Made by a program: the position numbers and the translations under genes | From: Nitrospirota bacterium | GTDB taxonomy: Bacteria > Nitrospirota > Thermodesulfovibrionia > Thermodesulfovibrionales > UBA6898 | NCBI GenBank assembly: GCA_029858145.1 | Contig: JAOUFP010000082.1 | Location: forward strand, 1 to 9,123 | Reading direction: 5' to 3' | Length of the DNA stretch: 9,123 nt | The notes under the pieces: generated by a model | The model's input: the letters and a program-made list of their open reading frames with translations, nothing else | What the model was told of the DNA's origin: nothing | Databases searched by the model: none | Shown here: positions 5,944 through 9,123 of the stretch, piece after piece | Position numbering within the stretch: the stretch's first letter is position 1 | How the letters are laid out: every line of letters starts with the position of its first letter

Positions 5944-8085
5944 TCAGGGCATGTGCGCCGCTTTTTTCGTCCCCTTTCCGAATGTGGTTGATCCGGAAAA
6001 AGTTTCGCCGGAATATGAGGTGCCGCGGCTATTTTTAAGGATTCTCATTCTGTCTGCAGGGACACCTGCACGGAATGTCATCAGGGCATTAATGCCGGTT
6101 TGAATATATCCATGGAGTTCCTCTGATAAAACTGCAGCAGTTTCGGGCGACAAACTGATTTGAGTTGCAGTCCATGGATTGAGCCTGAACTGATATGCTG
6201 AAGGATTAAGCTTCGGTGATATCACAAAAAGCCTGTCCCCCTTCACAAGACCAACGGTCTGGCCGCTTCCGGACGGCTTTATGACCGCCCATCCCTGATC
6301 AGCGGGAGCAAGCCGGAAGAGGTCTCTTCCCCATGACTGGCTGAGGCTCCTGATTCCCATAAGCCCCATTACTGTCGGCAACACATCAACCTGGCTGCCT
6401 ACGGTATGGATTTTCCGGTTTGCCCCTTTGGCATCCCGGGGATAATAGAGAAGCAGCGGCACATGGTAACTCGACAGGTCCATCATGGCCATAGGAGATC
6501 TGTACGCAAACCCGTGGTCTCCGACAATGACAAAAAGCGTATCATTAAACCATGGCTCCCTGCCTGCGAGATCAAAGAAACGTCCCAGCGCCCAGTCACT
6601 GTATCTTATGCCGTTCAGGCGCGGCATCAGCTCTTCAGGTCCGCTGAGGCCGGAAAAAGGCGCAGGAGCGGGCAGGTTGAAAGGCGCGTGGTTGCTTAGG
6701 GTCTGAAGCAGGGCAAACGTCGGCCCCTGGGCCGCCAGCTTACTGATTTCTTCGACTCCCCTCAGGAACATATCTTCATCCGAAACACCCCATGTCGGAT
6801 CTTTGAATTTAGGATTCCTGTAGTCGTCACGGCCCACAAAATATTTCATACCCTGGTTCCTGAAAAAACCCTCCTGATTGTCCCACGTGAAGCTCCCGTT
6901 GTAAACATATATGGAACGGAAGCCCTGTTCGTGCAGCAATGAGATAAAAGACCTGAACGGTTGCTGCCCAAGGTTGTTCTTCATAAGATACTCAAACCCC
7001 GGGAGGTTTGGGAAACTGCATGTCGTGACAAAGAGGCCCTGGTGAGTATGGGTGCCCTGCGAAAAAAAGCGGTCGAACAGGATGCCTTTTTGCGCAAGCC
7101 GGTCCAGATTCGGGGTGGCACCGTAAGGAGCTCCCATAGTCCCGACAAATTCACCGGAAAGGCTTTCCATAATTATCAGGACAACATTCCTTGGAGGGTG
7201 ATCGTAGGCCAGCGTCCTTCCGGCACTGCCGGGATAACGGAGCAGCGCATAGCCGTCATCGGATATAACGCGGTCTCCCTGCTGAAGGACCAACTGACGC
7301 GCAGTCGCCAAAGCATGCTCCTGCGGAAGCCGGTTGATCCAGAACCTGCTTAAGACATGGCGTTGACGTTCCAGCGCCGCTTTTGACAAGGTGAAAATTC
7401 CGTTCAGCGCGAGGTGGTTTGCAAAGGTGTTGCGGCTGAAGTACGCATCCCCCCAGCGCAAAGGCATTTGCTGTATGCCGCCCCGGGCCCCGATCACCAG
7501 GACAGCAGCCAAGACAAGCCCCACGGGCAGGACCTTCCCGAGATAGGTCTTCCATGTAAAAGAAGACGTGAGCGGCGTCGTATTTATCTGCAGTTTCAGC
7601 GCATACCCCATGAGGACGGTCAGGACAAGCCAGAGGATCAGATACGGAATAACCGGATAACCGTTCCACACCATGCTTATCACTGTGGCATGATCATCAA
7701 GAAGGTACTGGATAGCAAGCTGGTTGAAACGGTCATGAAATTCACGATAAAACTCAAACTCAGCCAGACCGAGAAAAATCAGGGGAGACCAGACAAGTGA
7801 CAGCAACCAGGGAAAAAATCTTAACATACGGGTCTGATACTGCAGGCCGTAAAATGGGATGAGACCCCAGAAGAGCAGGGGCGAGAGCAGATAGCAGGTG
7901 ATGGCAGCATCAAAACGGGCTCCCACGAAGAAGCTCTGCAGAAGCGTCTGGAGAGGGACATCATCGGCAAAATGCACATTGCGCAGCAACAGCCCCATTC
8001 TGAGAAGGGAAAAAATGATCATCCAGACACAAAACATCCGTATCAGGACGGATATGTGAGGGGGAACAACAGACGGTCTGCGCAT
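5944..8085 (-). CDS. LtaS/MdoB-like membrane phosphotransferase (sulfatase fold)
   Basis: 713 residues with the layout of lipoteichoic-acid-synthase-like enzymes: five hydrophobic segments (about 12-34, 48-78, 92-110, 142-163, 183-203), a linker, then an extracytoplasmic sulfatase-fold domain (about 297-590). Metal and catalytic motifs are visible: VVLIIMESLSGEF with Glu307, FSQGTHTHQGLF (341-352) carrying the likely nucleophile Thr345 or Thr347, TLSNHAPF (462-469), and VGDHGFAY (521-528) with Asp523-His524. Enzymes of this group move phosphoglycerol or phosphoethanolamine from phospholipids to envelope glycans; in Gram-negatives a role like MdoB on periplasmic glucans is plausible, but the acceptor cannot be read from the sequence. 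The C-terminal 25 residues are Ser/Thr/Gly/Lys-rich and look disordered. The ribosome site is weak. It is a single gene, separated by more than 220 bp from the gene upstream. Confidence 0.9.
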   Translation of the reverse strand: MRRPSVVPPHISVLIRMFCVWMIIFSLLRMGLLLRNVHFADDVPLQTLLQSFFVGARFDAAITCYLLSPLLFWGLIPFYGLQYQTRMLRFFPWLLSLVWSPLIFLGLAEFEFYREFHDRFNQLAIQYLLDDHATVISMVWNGYPVIPYLILWLVLTVLMGYALKLQINTTPLTSSFTWKTYLGKVLPVGLVLAAVLVIGARGGIQQMPLRWGDAYFSRNTFANHLALNGIFTLSKAALERQRHVLSRFWINRLPQEHALATARQLVLQQGDRVISDDGYALLRYPGSAGRTLAYDHPPRNVVLIIMESLSGEFVGTMGAPYGATPNLDRLAQKGILFDRFFSQGTHTHQGLFVTTCSFPNLPGFEYLMKNNLGQQPFRSFISLLHEQGFRSIYVYNGSFTWDNQEGFFRNQGMKYFVGRDDYRNPKFKDPTWGVSDEDMFLRGVEEISKLAAQGPTFALLQTLSNHAPFNLPAPAPFSGLSGPEELMPRLNGIRYSDWALGRFFDLAGREPWFNDTLFVIVGDHGFAYRSPMAMMDLSSYHVPLLLYYPRDAKGANRKIHTVGSQVDVLPTVMGLMGIRSLSQSWGRDLFRLAPADQGWAVIKPSGSGQTVGLVKGDRLFVISPKLNPSAYQFRLNPWTATQISLSPETAAVLSEELHGYIQTGINALMTFRAGVPADRMRILKNSRGTSYSGETFSGSTTFGKGTKKAAHMP

Positions 8086-8312
8086 AAAAAAATTACTTTG
8101 TAACCTTCTTCCCTGAGAACAATGGAATTCTTTTTAGTGTAAACTCATCAAAATCAGCACCCATAAGCATAATCGAATTTGCTCTGAAGAAGCAATTTTT
8201 TGCATCTGCAAATCCTGCATCGGTTGTCTGATTCCGAAACCTGAAGCGGCAGGGTCGTACGTCCGGTTCAACGGCGATGGAGCGGCAGCTGTCAGAGGTT
8301 GCAGTCGGCCGA
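8086..8312. other. Gap between acetyltransferase and membrane enzyme genes
   Basis: 227 bp. It holds the short palindromes near 8179-8212 and a weak hairpin CCTG-aagcgg-CAGG (8240-8253 region) that reads on the - strand into TTTC and might slow polymerase after the acetyltransferase gene. I see no gene or clear promoter. Confidence 0.35.
8199..8212. repeat. Short palindrome upstream of membrane enzyme
   Basis: TTTGCA-TC-TGCAAA is a perfect 6-bp inverted repeat with a 2-base centre, about 115 bp upstream of the sulfatase start. Next to it TTGCT (8179-8183) and AGCAA (8191-8195) form another inverted repeat. Either may be an operator for the sulfatase gene, but in AT-rich intergenic DNA such repeats also occur by chance. 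No strong promoter is evident between here and 8085. Confidence 0.25.
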
Positions 8313-8768
8313 TTATTTCAGGCTGATGATCAAGGCATGTTCGTCACACTCGGGGAACTTCGGACATCTTACGCAGTCGCCCCATATCTTCTGGGGAAGG
8401 CTGGATTTGTCCGTATCGACGAAGCCCATCTTCTTGAAAAAGAGGGGCTGGTAAGTGAGCACAAAGACCCGTTTGATGCCGAGAGCCTTCGCCTCAACCA
8501 GGCAGCGTTTGACCATCTGCTTCCCTATCCCGAGCATCTGATATTCCTTCCTCACCGCGAGGGAACGGACTTCGGCAAGGTCTTCCCAGAGCACATGGAG
8601 GGCGCACACTCCCTTAATGGTCCCGTCTTCCTCTGCAACAACGAAATCCCTGATGTTCTCATAGAGTTCGTTTATGGCCCTCGGGATCATCTGTTCCTTG
8701 CGGGCAAATTCATTGATCAGTTTCTGAATTTCCTTGACGTCAGCAATGACAGCTTTTCTTGTTTTCAA
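8313..8768 (-). CDS. GNAT acetyltransferase, short N-acetylglutamate-synthase-like
   Basis: 151 residues, a single GNAT domain. Visible are the opening strand (RKAVIADVKEIQKLI), the family segment LYENIRDFVVAEEDGTIKG, WEDLAEVRSLAV (61-72, strand 4) and the acetyl-CoA loop YQMLGIGKQMV (Q/RxxGxG/A motif), then VFVLTYQPLFFKKMGF and a C-terminal WGDCVRCPKFPECDE. This pattern matches the short GNAT proteins often annotated as argA-type N-acetyltransferases, which would acetylate glutamate with acetyl-CoA for arginine synthesis; the glutamate activity is inferred. The C-terminal CxxC-x4-C may bind a metal. The start is TTG 8768, with GGAAGGA ten bases upstream and no in-frame ATG nearby; a stop lies eleven codons further up. 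It overlaps the end of the oxidoreductase gene by 29 bp, so translation is probably coupled. Confidence 0.87.
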   Translation of the reverse strand: MKTRKAVIADVKEIQKLINEFARKEQMIPRAINELYENIRDFVVAEEDGTIKGVCALHVLWEDLAEVRSLAVRKEYQMLGIGKQMVKRCLVEAKALGIKRVFVLTYQPLFFKKMGFVDTDKSSLPQKIWGDCVRCPKFPECDEHALIISLK

Positions 8769-9123
8769 GGTAGCGTATTCCTTCCAGAAGTGAATTTTTA
8801 TTGATCCCGGCAGCCTTATTCCTGGCTGAAACAGGCGGGAAAGAAAAGAGTATATCGAAAGACGATATTTTCAGGAGACCTGTTTTCGCGATCAGGGCTC
8901 CGAGCATTACCATATTTGCCGCTTTGGTGTCCCCTGCGGTGTCAGCTATTTTTGTTGCCGGAACGCCGACAGGGGTGACGGTATTCCTTAAAGCAACGCC
9001 GTTTACTAGTGACGAATCAAAGAAGAGCAGCCCCTTCTTCTTCAGACACGGCAGAAACCGCTCAAGGGATGCCCTGTTCATTGATATGAGGATATCGGGG
9101 TTCTGCACTACCGGAGATCCGAT
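8740..9123 (-). CDS. 2-oxoacid:ferredoxin oxidoreductase gamma subunit, C-terminal part (5' end outside window)
   Basis: The frame is open to the window edge and ends at TGA 8742-8740; 127 residues are seen of a family usually near 180-190, so about the first third is missing. The visible part starts IGSPVVQNPDILISMNRASL, followed by GLLFFDSSLV, VPATKIADTAGDTKAANMVMLGALIAKTG and SLLEGIRYLE, the normal motifs of the gamma domain of pyruvate/2-oxoglutarate ferredoxin oxidoreductases (PorG/KorC). This subunit helps form the CoA-binding face and works with thiamine-diphosphate-containing alpha and beta subunits, probably encoded upstream outside the window. The separate short gamma subunit favours a 2-oxoglutarate enzyme (KorC), but the substrate cannot be settled here. 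It ends in an unusual ENKKSCHC tail that overlaps the start of the acetyltransferase gene. Confidence 0.9.
   Translation of the reverse strand: MGSPVVQNPDILISMNRASLERFLPCLKKKGLLFFDSSLVNGVALRNTVTPVGVPATKIADTAGDTKAANMVMLGALIAKTGLLKISSFDILFSFPPVSARNKAAGINKNSLLEGIRYLENKKSCHC

Noticed and set aside
8179..8201. Hairpin TTGCT/AGCAA followed by TTTTTT on the + strand
   Set aside because: The stem is short and AT-rich, and no + strand gene ends here, so an intrinsic terminator is not supported.
8240..8275. GTACGTCCGGTTC resembles the 3' strand of group II intron domain V
   Set aside because: The matching 5' strand with the AGC triad and the bulge is not present, and no reverse transcriptase is encoded nearby.
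8277..8804. 175-codon + strand ORF opposite the acetyltransferase
   Set aside because: It is the antisense shadow of a clear GNAT gene and spans its overlap with the oxidoreductase gene; no family features.

Overview
This 9.1 kb window looks like chromosomal sequence from a Gram-negative, probably anaerobic bacterium. Three things suggest this: citramalate-based isoleucine synthesis, a ferredoxin-linked 2-oxoacid oxidoreductase subunit, and a MASE3-type membrane histidine kinase. Nitrospirota or a deltaproteobacterial lineage would fit, but that is inference from gene content. There is no rRNA, tRNA, CRISPR array or complete mobile element.

Layout. On the + strand, the 3' part of a citramalate synthase gene (bases 2-709) is followed, after a gap of about 320 bp, by a small YajD-like HNH nuclease (1034-1366). 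Everything after that is on the - strand, so the two blocks converge around 1367-1547. Reading the - strand from the right: the 3' part of a 2-oxoacid:ferredoxin oxidoreductase gamma subunit (9123-8740) overlaps a short GNAT acetyltransferase of the N-acetylglutamate-synthase-like type (8768-8313). Next comes a five-TM LtaS/MdoB-like membrane sulfatase-fold enzyme (8085-5944). Then comes a large sensor kinase locus (5620-2684) and a two-gene unit of an unknown 124-residue protein and a single-domain CheY-like receiver (2347-1548) whose reading frames overlap by ATGA.

The main point of interest is the signalling block. The sensor kinase reads as one protein of about 978 residues (MASE3 membrane domain, PAS, PAS, Cys-rich GAF, HisKA_3, HATPase) but is cut by one in-frame TAG at 4679-4681, inside the first PAS domain. 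The next codon is TTG in the same frame. The 336 bp between the kinase and the receiver unit holds a 21-bp palindrome (TTGTAGG-N7-CCTACAA), of the form bound by NarL/LuxR-type response regulators. That is the partner class expected for a HisKA_3 kinase. The only response regulator nearby has no DNA-binding domain, so the cognate regulator is probably elsewhere.

Other points worth a check are a 23-codon lipoprotein-like ORF at the convergent junction, a Cys-containing small ORF after the citramalate synthase gene, and the tight overlap of the oxidoreductase and acetyltransferase genes. I see no clear intrinsic terminator anywhere in the window.
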